A stretch of DNA of 64,000 bases from Herminiimonas arsenicoxydans (lineage in GTDB: Bacteria; Pseudomonadota; Gammaproteobacteria; Burkholderiales; Burkholderiaceae_D), in contig CU207211.1 in the NCBI GenBank assembly GCA_000026125.1, positions 1,922,001-1,986,000 on the forward strand. Direction: 5' to 3'. The notes beneath the pieces are model-generated. The model ran no database searches, was not told the origin of the DNA, and saw nothing but the letters and a program-made list of their open reading frames with translations. This document shows, piece by piece, positions 54,515-62,138 of this stretch. A program made the position numbers and the translations under genes. Every line of letters starts with the position of its first letter. Positions within the stretch are counted from its first letter, which is position 1.

Positions 54515-54970
54515 CTAGGCGTAATGCCGCAGTATCAGCTCCGCCACACAGACCGGTTTTTCACTCTCTGCGCATTCCATCGTCGCCTGCCAGACCATCT
54601 GCGCACCACCGGAAAACTCGTCCAGCGATTGCAGCATCAGTCGTGCACGCACCCGGCTATCGACCGGCACCGGCGCCGGGAAGCGCACTTTATTCAAGCC
54701 GTAATTCACCGCCAGTTTGCACGGTGGAAAAGTGATTGAAGACTGCAACAGCATGGGCAGCAGGGAAAGTGTCAGGAAGCCATGTGCAATCGGCACGCCG
54801 TATGGCGATTCGCTGCGACAGCGCTCGACATCGACATGTATCCATTGATGGTCGCCACTGGCTTGCGCAAACAGATTGATGCGCGCCTGATCGATCAGCA
54901 CCCAGTCGGATATTGCGACTTCCTGCCCTGCCAGATTCCTGAGTTCGTCCAACGAGGCGATGTGACGCAT
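54515..54970 (-). CDS. MaoC-like (R)-specific enoyl-CoA hydratase family protein
   Basis: A 151-residue hot-dog-fold protein. The hydratase block FAQASGDHQWIHVDVERC holds the catalytic Asp and His, and the substrate loop has PYGVPIAHGFLTLSLLP. In PHA producers, (R)-specific hydratases of this kind can feed beta-oxidation intermediates to PhaC. That link is possible here, because phaC is in the window, but is not shown. The frame is open upstream; ATG 54970 (MRHIASLDELRNLAG) follows GGAACCG. It is followed, in reverse, by convergence with the glutathione transferase gene. Confidence 0.85.
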   Translation of the reverse strand: MRHIASLDELRNLAGQEVAISDWVLIDQARINLFAQASGDHQWIHVDVERCRSESPYGVPIAHGFLTLSLLPMLLQSSITFPPCKLAVNYGLNKVRFPAPVPVDSRVRARLMLQSLDEFSGGAQMVWQATMECAESEKPVCVAELILRHYA

Positions 54971-54986
54971 ATCGGTTCCGGTTAAG

Positions 54987-55409
54987 TTACTGCAGCGATT
55001 GTTTCGATGCAATTGGCATCGGCAAGGATACGACATCAATACCTTCGTCGGCGAGTGCCGCACGTTCGTCAACCGTCGCCACACCGCGAATGCCGCGCTC
55101 GGGCGCCTCATTGTAATGAATACGGCGCGCTTCTTCGGCAAACTGGCTACCAACGTCTTCCGTATCGGCAATCACCTTGCGCGCAAATTCCATCCATTGA
55201 TCCTGCACGCGATTACCCTCCTCACGCGCACGCGCGGTGACACCGGATAAATTCAAACGTGGGGAAGATGGCAGGCGTTTGATCGCTTGATTGCCGCACA
55301 GCGGGCATTCGATCAAATGTTGCGAGGATTGCGTGAGAAAGTCATCTTCGGAGGAAAACCATCCCTCAAAGCGATGATCGTGTTCACAACAAAGGTCATA
55401 GACTTTCAT
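54987..55409 (-). CDS. DUF1178 family protein
   Basis: A 140-residue protein. It begins MKVYDLCCEHDHRFEGWFSS, followed by LIECPLCGNQAIKRLPSSPR, a zinc-ribbon-like pair of Cys motifs. The C-terminus has VDERAALADEGIDVVSLP. All are DUF1178 features. The function is unknown; the zinc ribbon suggests a nucleic acid or protein contact. It ends 16 bp before the MaoC-like gene, so the two are probably co-transcribed. Confidence 0.88.
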   Translation of the reverse strand: MKVYDLCCEHDHRFEGWFSSEDDFLTQSSQHLIECPLCGNQAIKRLPSSPRLNLSGVTARAREEGNRVQDQWMEFARKVIADTEDVGSQFAEEARRIHYNEAPERGIRGVATVDERAALADEGIDVVSLPMPIASKQSLQ

Positions 55410-55414
55410 GAGTT

Positions 55415-55501
55415 TGGTGCCCGGGACCGGAATCGAACCGGTACACCGTTACCGGCGAGAGATTTTAAGTCTCTTGTGTCTACCTGTTTCACCACCCGGG
55501 C
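55415..55501 (-). tRNA. tRNA-Leu(UAA)
   Basis: An 87-nt tRNA read on the minus strand from GCCCGGG to the genomic CCA. The anticodon loop CTTAAAA has anticodon TAA. The long variable arm (class II) and the T-arm GGTTCGATTCC are present. The acceptor stem is complete. Confidence 0.95.
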
Positions 55502-55522
55502 ATGTCACGATTCTAAAACAGA

Positions 55523-55552
55523 CAAAAAAATAAAAGCGCCCTCGGCGCTTTT
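55523..55552 (-). terminator. Hairpin with T-run between tRNA-Cys and tRNA-Leu
   Basis: AAAAGCGCC and GGCGCTTTT pair perfectly over nine bases with a 3-nt loop. On the minus strand they are followed by ATTTTTTTG. It looks like a terminator inside the tRNA cluster. Confidence 0.7.
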
Positions 55553-55560
55553 GGAAAAAC

Positions 55561-55634
55561 TGGAGGCGGGGGTCGGGATCGAACCGGCGTAAACGGCTTT
55601 GCAGGCCGCTGCATAACCACTTTGCTACCCCGCC
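55561..55634 (-). tRNA. tRNA-Cys(GCA)
   Basis: A 74-nt tRNA on the minus strand from GGCGGGG to the genomic TCCA. The anticodon loop CTGCAAA has anticodon GCA. D-arm, T-arm (GGTTCGATCC) and acceptor stem are complete. Confidence 0.95.
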
Positions 55635-56020
55635 ACGGATTCGTATTGTATCGCGAATCAAACATACTACTGCGACACACACAAACACAAAAACCGAATT
55701 GCGAAAAAACTGGCACTGCTCGCGAATAAAAAAGGAAGCTTGATCAGCTCCCTTTTAGAAATCTGGAGCGGGAAACGAGTCATGCACTAGAGCGATAAGT
55801 CTCTGTTTCCCAATCACTTTCTCCGCTGTGGTGAGCAGCGAAGGCCTGAATTATAGCCTTGTTTTTCGCCCTCGGCAACAAAGTTCATCCAACGACTTCC
55901 ATTGAAGTCCAAGGACTGCTCTTTTCGCAGTCGCACCGCCCTACGATGCTGTCGCGATGCAATGGGGCCTCCAGTGGCCAAGGCCGTCGTGCGGCGATAG
56001 GCGAATGGAATCAGGGGTTA
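55635..56020. other. Junction region between tRNA-Cys and the ars operon
   Basis: This 386-bp stretch has no convincing gene. It contains the tRNA-Gly 3'-end copy at 55764-55779 and a hairpin (AAGGAAGCT/AGCTCCCTT) at about 55731-55754. About 240 bp of element-side sequence then run up to the arsH stop. Confidence 0.6.
55764..55779 (-). mobile_element. Attachment site: copy of the 3' end of tRNA-Gly(GCC)
   Basis: Read on the minus strand, CTCGTTTCCCGCTCCA equals the last 16 nt of bacterial tRNA-Gly(GCC), the 3' T-arm half plus the acceptor and CCA. The bases before it (TGCATGA) do not continue the tRNA. ICEclc-family elements integrate in an 18-bp sequence at this 3' end. The rest of the tRNA gene should therefore lie at the far end of the element. 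Confidence 0.78.
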
Positions 56021-56743
56021 TCAGATTACCGCCTGCTGCATGCGCTTGGTCAACGCCTCGGCGCTTTCCTTGCGCTCGCTATACCTGTCCACCAGATACG
56101 GCGACGCATCGCGCGTGAGCAGCGTGAACTTCATCAGTTCCTCCATCACGTCCACAATGCGGTCGTAGTAGGCCGACGGTTTCATGCGTCCCGCTTCATC
56201 GAATTCTTGATACGCCTTGGCGACCGAGGACTGGTTGGGGACGGTCAGCATCCGCATCCAGCGGCCCAGCACGCGCATCTGATTGACAGCATTGAAAGAT
56301 TGCGAGCCGCCCGACACCTGCATCACTGCCAGCGTCTTGCCCTGAGTCGGACGCACCGCGCCGACTGACAGCGGAATCCAGTCGATCTGCGTTTTCATCA
56401 GGCCGGACATCGCGCCATGGCGCTCCGGCGAACTCCACACCATACCCTCGGCCCACTGCGCGAGTTCGCGCAGTTCCCTGACCTTGGGATGATCCTCGGT
56501 CGCGTCATCCACCAGCGGCAGGCCCGACGGGTTGAACAGCCGCGTCTCGCCGCCCAACGCCCGCAGCACGCGGGCTGCCTCTTCGGCGGCCAGTCGGCTA
56601 AACGAGCGTTCGCGCAGCGAGCCGTAGAGCAGCAGGAAGCGTGGCGCATGGGTGGAACGTTCGGGTGCCAGTAGCCGTTCCATGTCCGGCGGCTGGAGCA
56701 ATGCGGCGTCGATGTTCGGCAGGTCGAGACGGGATTCAGACAC
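56021..56743 (-). CDS. arsH: ArsH, NADPH-dependent FMN reductase / organoarsenical oxidase
   Basis: ArsH is a flavodoxin-fold protein reported to oxidise trivalent methylarsenicals. The 240 residues have [20 protein letters not shown] for FMN phosphate binding, [20 protein letters not shown] and [20 protein letters not shown], all ArsH blocks. GTG 56743 follows GGAGGG at a good distance and overlaps the end of the preceding arsC by 8 nt; ATG 56758 is possible. It is the last gene of the ars operon. Confidence 0.93.
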   Translation of the reverse strand: MSESRLDLPNIDAALLQPPDMERLLAPERSTHAPRFLLLYGSLRERSFSRLAAEEAARVLRALGGETRLFNPSGLPLVDDATEDHPKVRELRELAQWAEGMVWSSPERHGAMSGLMKTQIDWIPLSVGAVRPTQGKTLAVMQVSGGSQSFNAVNQMRVLGRWMRMLTVPNQSSVAKAYQEFDEAGRMKPSAYYDRIVDVMEELMKFTLLTRDASPYLVDRYSERKESAEALTKRMQQAVI

Positions 56744-57158
56744 GACGGCCCTCCACATCCACTACCGGCTCGCCGTCTTCCTTGTTGAACGCGCCGCGCT
56801 GCGGTTGCGGCAGGATGTCGAGCACTGTTTCCGACGGGCGGCACAGGCGCGTGCCCAGCGGCGTGACCACGATAGGTCGGTTGATGAGGATCGGATGTTG
56901 GAGCATGAAGTCGATCAATTGCTCGTCGCTCCACTTCTGATCTCCCAGGCCGAGTTCCGCATACGGCGTGCCTTTCTCGCGCAGCACCGCGCGTACCGGG
57001 ATGCCCATCGCGGCGATCAGCGCCTTCAGCATGTCGCGGTCGGGCGGTGTCTTCAGATATTCGATGACAGCCGGTTCCTCGCCGCTGTTGCGAATCAGGC
57101 TGAGGACGTTGCGTGACGTGCCGCAATCGGGATTGTGGTAGATCGTGATGTGGCTCAT
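56736..57158 (-). CDS. arsC: Arsenate reductase, glutaredoxin-dependent type
   Basis: A 140-residue ArsC of the plasmid R773 type. [20 protein letters not shown] carries the catalytic Cys12 next to the helix that binds the oxyanion; downstream arginines are in [17 protein letters not shown]. It reduces arsenate to arsenite with glutathione and glutaredoxin. Its ATG overlaps the stop of the MFS gene (ATGA). The operon has a second, unrelated arsenate reductase at 59471. Confidence 0.93.
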   Translation of the reverse strand: MSHITIYHNPDCGTSRNVLSLIRNSGEEPAVIEYLKTPPDRDMLKALIAAMGIPVRAVLREKGTPYAELGLGDQKWSDEQLIDFMLQHPILINRPIVVTPLGTRLCRPSETVLDILPQPQRGAFNKEDGEPVVDVEGRRV

Positions 57159-58387
57159 GTCGAGGTGCCTTCGTTCGAGAGAAGCATGGATTGCTGGCGC
57201 AGATGCCTGATCACATAGCCGAACAGGATCGCGCCCGCCGCGCTGATGCCGGTCAGGGCCAGCAGCGTGCCGGGATAGCCGTTGCCGGCGGAATACAGCA
57301 GCGAGGCCACGAAGGGGCCGGCGGCCACTGCGATCTGCACGGGTGTCGCCATCGCGCCGCTGATGGCGCCATAAGCGGCCCGACCGTACAGCTCGGCGGG
57401 CAAGGCGCCTCGTACGATCGTCATGACGCCATTGCCGATGCCGTAGAGCGCGGCAAACACGACATACACCGGCAGCCACTGCTCGGAAGCAAAGAGCAGG
57501 AGCAATGACAGCGGCAGCAGACTGATGGCCGCCATGCCGACCTGGCGCGTGCTGGCCCGCTTGCCGACCGTGGCTTGCACCACACGGCCGAGTACCTGCA
57601 TTGGCCCGATCAGCGCACCGACCCAGGCCGCATTTGCGGCAGAGATGCCATGTGCCTGCAAGACTGGGATCATGTGCAGCGACATCGCCGCGAACACCAG
57701 TGCATTCAGCGTCACAGCCGCCGTGACGAGATAGAACACCGGTTCGCGCATGACCGCGGTGAGATTGCGGGATCGGGTTTCCGTCCGCGCTGGGGGTGTG
57801 CCGTGTGCCGGGCCGCGTCCCTTTGGCAGGCTGGCATGGATGGGCAGGCAGATCAGCAGGTTCGCGGCCGCATAGATCAACCAGACCTCGCGCCAGCCGA
57901 CGTGTTGCAACAGCGTTTGCGTCAGCGGCCAGAATACCGTGCTGGCGAAACCGCCGAACAACGTCAGGTGCGTGATCGCCCGGCGATAGTTGCTGCCATG
58001 GACCTGCGTGATGACCGCGAAGGCCGGCTGGTACAAGGTCGCGCTCATGGCCACGCCGATACCGGCCCACACGAGGTAAAGCTCCGTCGCGTTGTGTACC
58101 CGCGAGAGGCACGCGAGCATGACGGCGGCCAGCAAGGCGCCGCTTCCCATCAGCAGACGTCCACCGATGCGGTCGATGATGCTGCCGGCCGCGGTCGAAA
58201 GCAGTCCCGAGATCAGCAAGGCCACCGAATAAGCCCCGACGATGGCGGGCTTGGACAGGCCGAGTTCGTCCTGCATGGGCTGCATCAGGACGCCGTAGGC
58301 GTAGAACATCGACCCCCACGCGACGATCTGCGTCAGTCCGAGCGAGGGAATCAGCCAGCCGCGAGAGCGCGGGATGGTGTTGTCCAT
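57155..58387 (-). CDS. MFS transporter in the ars operon
   Basis: A 410-residue major facilitator with about 12 helices. SLGLTQIVAWGSMFYAYGVL opens it, SIIDRIGGRLLMGSG is the loop 2-3 MFS motif, and a central loop (PKGRGPAHGTPPARTETRS) splits the halves. It starts 2 bp after acr3 and overlaps the following arsC, so it belongs to the operon. MFS genes in ars operons have several known roles (for example ArsJ exports an organoarsenical, but with a partner GAPDH that is absent here). The substrate is unknown; an arsenic compound is inferred from context. Confidence 0.85.
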   Translation of the reverse strand: MDNTIPRSRGWLIPSLGLTQIVAWGSMFYAYGVLMQPMQDELGLSKPAIVGAYSVALLISGLLSTAAGSIIDRIGGRLLMGSGALLAAVMLACLSRVHNATELYLVWAGIGVAMSATLYQPAFAVITQVHGSNYRRAITHLTLFGGFASTVFWPLTQTLLQHVGWREVWLIYAAANLLICLPIHASLPKGRGPAHGTPPARTETRSRNLTAVMREPVFYLVTAAVTLNALVFAAMSLHMIPVLQAHGISAANAAWVGALIGPMQVLGRVVQATVGKRASTRQVGMAAISLLPLSLLLLFASEQWLPVYVVFAALYGIGNGVMTIVRGALPAELYGRAAYGAISGAMATPVQIAVAAGPFVASLLYSAGNGYPGTLLALTGISAAGAILFGYVIRHLRQQSMLLSNEGTST

Positions 58388-58389
58388 GA

Positions 58390-59460
58390 TTACGCTTGGC
58401 GCTCGTACCAGCCGCGCGAGCGGTTGACCACGCGCACCACCAGCAGCATCACCGGCACCTCGATCAGCACGCCAACCACGGTGGCCAGCGCCGCGCCCGA
58501 GTGGAAGCCGAACAGACTGATGGCGGCGGCCACGGCCAGCTCGAAGAAGTTGCTCGCGCCGATCAGTGCCGAGGGGCCGGCGATGCTGTGCTTCTCGCCT
58601 ACCTTGCGGTTGAGCCAGTACGCCAGCCCGGAATTGAAGAACACCTGGATCAGGATCGGCACCGCCAGCATGGCGATCACCAGCGGTTGCCGGATAATGG
58701 CCTCTCCCTGAAAGGCGAACAGTAGCACCAGCGTCAGTAGCAGCGCGGCGATCGACAGCGGGCCAATACGTTCCAGCGCCCGGTCGAACGCAACCTGACC
58801 CCGGCGCAGCAGCGCCCGGCGCCAGAGCTGCGCGAGGATGACAGGAATGACGATGTAGAGCGCGACCGACACCAGTAGCGTGGCCCATGGCACGATGATC
58901 GACGACAGGCCCAGCAGGAGGCCGACGACGGGCGCGAAGGCGAACACCATGATGGTGTCGTTCAGCGCCACCTGCGACAGCGTGAACACCGGATCGCCGC
59001 CGGTCAGCCGGCTCCACACGAACACCATCGCCGTGCAGGGCGCGGCGGCCAGCAGGATCAGCCCGGCGATGTAGCTGTCCAGCTGCCCGGCCGGCAGCCA
59101 CTGTGCGAAGACATGGCGGATGAAGATCCACGCCAGCAGCGCCATCGAAAACGGCTTGACCGCCCAGTTCACAAACAGCGTGACGCCGATGCCGCGCCAG
59201 TGTCGCCTGACCTGGCCGAGTGCGCCGAAGTCCACCTTCAGCAGCATCGGCACGATCATCACCCAGATCAGCAAGCCCACCGGCAGGTTGACCTGGGCGA
59301 CTTCCAGCTGGCCAATGGCCTGGAACGCGCCCGGCGCGAACTGGCCCAGCGCGATGCCGGCAACGATGCACAGCAGCACCCACAGGGTCAGATAGCGCTC
59401 GAAGCTGCTCATGGCAGATGCGGCCGGCGCGTGACCGGCCGCTTCGGTTTCTGTAGTCAT
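58390..59460 (-). CDS. acr3: Arsenite efflux permease Acr3
   Basis: A 356-residue ACR3-type (not ArsB-type) arsenite exporter with about ten membrane helices. The conserved Cys142 in LLAAAPCTAMVFVWSRLTGG and the glutamate in IGASNFFELAVAAAISLFG are the functionally important ACR3 residues. It expels As(III) using proton motive force. ATG 59460 is used; the frame is open far upstream over arsC but without sense. It lies 10 bp after arsC and 2 bp before the MFS gene. Confidence 0.95.
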   Translation of the reverse strand: MTTETEAAGHAPAASAMSSFERYLTLWVLLCIVAGIALGQFAPGAFQAIGQLEVAQVNLPVGLLIWVMIVPMLLKVDFGALGQVRRHWRGIGVTLFVNWAVKPFSMALLAWIFIRHVFAQWLPAGQLDSYIAGLILLAAAPCTAMVFVWSRLTGGDPVFTLSQVALNDTIMVFAFAPVVGLLLGLSSIIVPWATLLVSVALYIVIPVILAQLWRRALLRRGQVAFDRALERIGPLSIAALLLTLVLLFAFQGEAIIRQPLVIAMLAVPILIQVFFNSGLAYWLNRKVGEKHSIAGPSALIGASNFFELAVAAAISLFGFHSGAALATVVGVLIEVPVMLLVVRVVNRSRGWYERQA

Positions 59461-59470
59461 CGCGCCGCCC

Positions 59471-59965
59471 TTACTGGCGGCCGATGTCGCGCAGCTCGCG
59501 CTGCAACGACATGGCGTCCAGGCGCTGGAGCGGCAGCGACAGGAACAGTTCAATGCGTCGGCGCAGCGTGATCGCGGCGTCGAGGAACGCTTTGCGCTGT
59601 TGCTCCTCAGTGCCCTCGACGGCTGCCGGATCAGGGACGCCCCAATGCGCCGACACCGGCTTGCCCGGCCACAGCGGGCAAGCCTCCCCAGCAGCGTTGT
59701 CGCAAACTGTAAAGATGAAGTCGAACACCGGCGCACCCGGTGCCACGAACTCGTCCCAGCTCTTGCTGCGGTAGCCGGTCGTCGGCAGGTGCAGCCGCTC
59801 CAGCGTGGCAAGTGCCAGCGGATGAACCTCGCCCTTGGGGTGACTGCCCGCCGAATAAGCGTGGAAGCGGCCCTTGCCCAGCTCGTTGAGCATGCCTTCG
59901 GCAAGGATGGAGCGGGCGGAATTACCCGTGCAAATGAACAATGCGTTGTAGATCGTGTCGGTCAT
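59471..59965 (-). CDS. arsC: Arsenate reductase, thioredoxin-dependent (low-molecular-weight phosphatase fold)
   Basis: A 164-residue ArsC of the low-molecular-weight phosphatase fold. The P-loop is LFICTGNSARS with Cys12 and Arg18 (CX5R). Two further cysteines, C88 and C96 in TVCDNAAGEACPLWPG, are placed for the disulfide relay to thioredoxin. It reduces arsenate in the cytoplasm. It starts 4 bp after arsR. Together with the glutaredoxin-type ArsC, the operon has two independent routes to arsenite. Confidence 0.94.
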   Translation of the reverse strand: MTDTIYNALFICTGNSARSILAEGMLNELGKGRFHAYSAGSHPKGEVHPLALATLERLHLPTTGYRSKSWDEFVAPGAPVFDFIFTVCDNAAGEACPLWPGKPVSAHWGVPDPAAVEGTEEQQRKAFLDAAITLRRRIELFLSLPLQRLDAMSLQRELRDIGRQ

Positions 59966-59969
59966 GGCG

Positions 59970-60293
59970 TCAGCAGTCGCAGCGGGTGGATTCGGAAACC
60001 TCGCACACTCCGCCTTGGCAGCAATGCTCGGTCAGGTAGCCGATCAGGCCGTTCATGTGGTCGTATTCGGCGCGATAGATCAGGTTGCGGCCTTGCTGCT
60101 CGATGCTGACGAGGCCGGCGTGGGCCAGTTCCTTCAGATGGAAGGACAAGGTGTTGCGGGCCACGTCGAGCTGGTCGGCCAGCACGCTGGGCGTGAGTCC
60201 TTCCGGGCCGGCGACGACCAGGGCGCGGAACACACGCAGGCGCTGGGTGTGCGCCAAGGCGCTCAGGGCGGAAACGGCTTGATCTTCGTTCAT
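59970..60293 (-). CDS. arsR: Arsenic-responsive repressor ArsR
   Basis: A 107-residue ArsR/SmtB winged-helix repressor. ALAHTQRLRVFRALVVAGPE and VARNTLSFHLKELAHAGLV form the helix-turn-helix region. The classical metal site ELCVCDL in the recognition helix is absent. Instead cysteines cluster at the C-terminus: C91, C92, C97, C105 and C107. This resembles the Acidithiobacillus-type ArsR with a C-terminal As(III) site. ATG 60293 (MNEDQAVSALSAL) is preferred over the longer frame. First gene of the ars operon. Confidence 0.93.
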   Translation of the reverse strand: MNEDQAVSALSALAHTQRLRVFRALVVAGPEGLTPSVLADQLDVARNTLSFHLKELAHAGLVSIEQQGRNLIYRAEYDHMNGLIGYLTEHCCQGGVCEVSESTRCDC

Positions 60294-61018
60294 GATTCGA
60301 TAGTACAACAATTATTGAATTAATGGATAAGAATCAGCGGGCAAGTCATTCATGGCTTCGCGGCATACCGCCGTCGAGTTCTTGGACTATGTTCCGCGCA
60401 TCACGCCCATCAAAGTCATCGCGGCAGCAAGATGCTTCTATCAAGAGCGGCGGATGCCTTCTCGCACCACGGACTAGTTCAAGGGAAGGCAGGATGCCTA
60501 GCGGGCGATAGAACTGCACTGCATCCTGATGCGATGTGACCATGTTTGGCCCACACCGCAGGCGCGTGAACGCAAAGTGCGTTGGATTGAACCAAGCAAA
60601 ATGCTTCGCCGCAAGATGCTATGTCGATATATCAGGATGCCGAAACAAGCATGACATGCGCGGATTTCTCCAGGTCCCTCTGGACGTGGAGCAGCGGATG
60701 CAATCCCCTGCGCCTTGTGAAACCGTGGGGATATCAGACCATATCGAATCGGTCTTGATGTGCTTGACGCACCCCATGACGCTGGCACCGTGAGCGCAAT
60801 TGTCGAGCGTGCTTCTTCCTTATTACTCGACGGACCGGCAACTGGTCAATTCTTGCATATCGAGCAAGAGAGAACCACCTGTGACGGGTGCCATGATCTC
60901 TTCCGTCCATGTTCCAGGGCATCGCCCCAGGCATCAGCCACAGGCATAACGAAAAAACAGCCCCTTGGTGGGGCAAGAAGGAGCCGGTGATGTAGCGCTT
61001 CCGAAAGGAGACGAAAAC
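60294..61018. other. Non-coding region between arsR and the ICE core (725 bp)
   Basis: No gene can be supported. A 41-codon frame at 60352-60477 has no ribosome-binding site. The motif GGATGC occurs at 60452, 60492, 60635 and 60696, and inverted at 60521. A related CAAGATGCT occurs at about 60428 and 60612. It may hold a replication, transfer or regulatory region of the element, or the remains of a lost gene. Confidence 0.45.
60300..60317 (-). promoter_or_regulatory. ars operon promoter/operator candidate
   Basis: On the minus strand TACTAT (60300-60305) could be the -10, and CAAT-A-ATTG (60309-60317) is a small palindrome next to it, in the AT-rich leader directly before arsR. It is a plausible ArsR-binding site, from position only. 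Confidence 0.4.
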
Positions 61019-61765
61019 ATGCACAAGGAGCCACCACTATCAAAGGTGTTCTATCGTCCCATCGAAGCTGCCATACGGTGGGCTGGGTTGTTGCGGTACG
61101 AAGCGGTGATCGTCGCATCGATCGCATCACCGCGTTGTCTGCCGCAGATGTTGGACTGCCCGCGATGGAACGAGTGTCGGCTGTACTCGGAACGCATCTA
61201 CGACGGTATCCTCAACGCCGAACTACCCTTCGGCAAGAACGGGATCACACTTAATGACCCAGATCTGGTGAGTTCACTCGATCTGACCGTCCGCCATGTC
61301 GATCTGAAGCGGTGGATGCGCACCCACTATCCCGAGCATCGGCCGGGATTTCTGTTCAGTCGCGGCGAGCGCATGGTGCATCCCTTCATCACCATCGAGA
61401 CAGGACAGGCAATCCTGCTGGAACGGCTGGCTCTGCAGGCCGCGCTGGACCATAGCCGACGCGAGATGCGCGAACTGCAACAGCAACACGAAGTCTTGCT
61501 AAAGCAGTCCGCCGTACTGCTGGCTCCCAAGCAGTGCGTGATCAGTGATCGGGCGGAAACTACATACCTGAACATCATCGGCGGCATGCTGACGCTGATG
61601 CTGAGCCAATCCCCATCCGGCGTGCCGTACTCCAGCTTCAAGACGCAGGAGGCCATCGTCACCGCATTGCTCGCCCACTATGGCGGCACCATGGGCATCA
61701 CGGAGCGAACCTTGAACGGCAAGTTCGCCAATGCCAGGAAGAATGTCCGTAGCGCAGCCGCGTGA
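61019..61765 (+). CDS. Conserved ICE protein of unknown function
   Basis: A 248-residue soluble protein. The N-terminal half has IEAAIRWAGLLRYEAVI, LYSERIYDGILNAELPFGKN and DLTVRHVDLKRWMRTHYPEH. A short helical, probably coiled segment (about 137-165: RREMRELQQQHEVLLKQSAV) leads to a C-terminal domain with YLNIIGGMLTLMLSQSPSG and ITERTLNGKFANARKNV. The C-terminal part recurs in hypothetical proteins of ICEs and prophages. ATG 61019 is preceded by AAAGGAG. It lies upstream of alpA on the same strand. I assign no function. Confidence 0.75.
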   Translation: MHKEPPLSKVFYRPIEAAIRWAGLLRYEAVIVASIASPRCLPQMLDCPRWNECRLYSERIYDGILNAELPFGKNGITLNDPDLVSSLDLTVRHVDLKRWMRTHYPEHRPGFLFSRGERMVHPFITIETGQAILLERLALQAALDHSRREMRELQQQHEVLLKQSAVLLAPKQCVISDRAETTYLNIIGGMLTLMLSQSPSGVPYSSFKTQEAIVTALLAHYGGTMGITERTLNGKFANARKNVRSAAA

Positions 61766-61796
61766 ATTCTTCCATCTTGTATGTGCAGTCGCGGAG

Positions 61797-61880
61797 ATTG
61801 CATTTGCAATGTTTTTCCGCAGCCATGTCTATTGAATAGAGGTCACGCCAACAAACGCTACTGAGCGTTCAGGAGTGACC
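61797..61880 (+). promoter_or_regulatory. Dyads in the alpA leader
   Basis: ATTGCA-TT-TGCAAT (61797-61810) is followed by AACGCT-ACTG-AGCGTT (61854-61869). The second is nested inside GGTCAC (61841-61846) and GTGACC (61875-61880). The nested structure ends at the alpA ribosome-binding site AGGAG (61871-61875), so it could control transcription or translation of alpA. Confidence 0.45.
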
Positions 61881-61883
61881 GCC

Positions 61884-62096
61884 ATGTCGCAAATACCTGT
61901 ACTGCCACCGCACGAGCGCCGCATCCTGCGGCTCGATGAAGTTGAAGCGAAGTCCGGCTTCAAACGCGCCCACATCTACAACCTGATGAAGAAGCGCCAG
62001 TTTCCGCAGGCGTTGCGCCTGGGCGTGCGCGCCGTGGGCTGGGATTCGGTCGAGATCGACCAGTGGATCGCCGAACGCCTCAACAACCGGACCTGA
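61884..62096 (+). CDS. alpA: AlpA-family transcriptional regulator
   Basis: A 70-residue helix-turn-helix protein of the AlpA/MerR-like type. RRILRLDEVEAKSGFKRAHI and YNLMKKRQFPQALRLGVRAV, ending in DSVEIDQWIAERLN, are the AlpA signature. A GTG lies 9 nt upstream, but AGGAG is placed correctly for ATG 61884. In ICEclc-type elements alpA heads the operon for parA, shi and parB, expressed in cells that become competent for transfer. That role is by analogy. Confidence 0.9.
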   Translation: MSQIPVLPPHERRILRLDEVEAKSGFKRAHIYNLMKKRQFPQALRLGVRAVGWDSVEIDQWIAERLNNRT

Positions 62097-62138
62097 CCCG
62101 CTCCCCCTCGATTTTCCCATCGCCAAACGGAGAGCGCC

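Noticed and set aside
56736..58319. Very long minus-strand frame covering arsC and most of the MFS gene
   Set aside because: Only the last 140 codons make sense (ArsC); the rest is an out-of-frame reading of the MFS gene in GC-rich DNA.
57155..59383. 742-codon minus-strand frame suggesting a fusion upstream of the MFS protein
   Set aside because: The upstream part is acr3 read out of frame; the MFS protein starts at 58387, 2 bp after the acr3 stop.
60352..60477. 41-codon plus-strand frame in the ICE non-coding region
   Set aside because: No ribosome-binding site, no recognisable motif and a length expected by chance.
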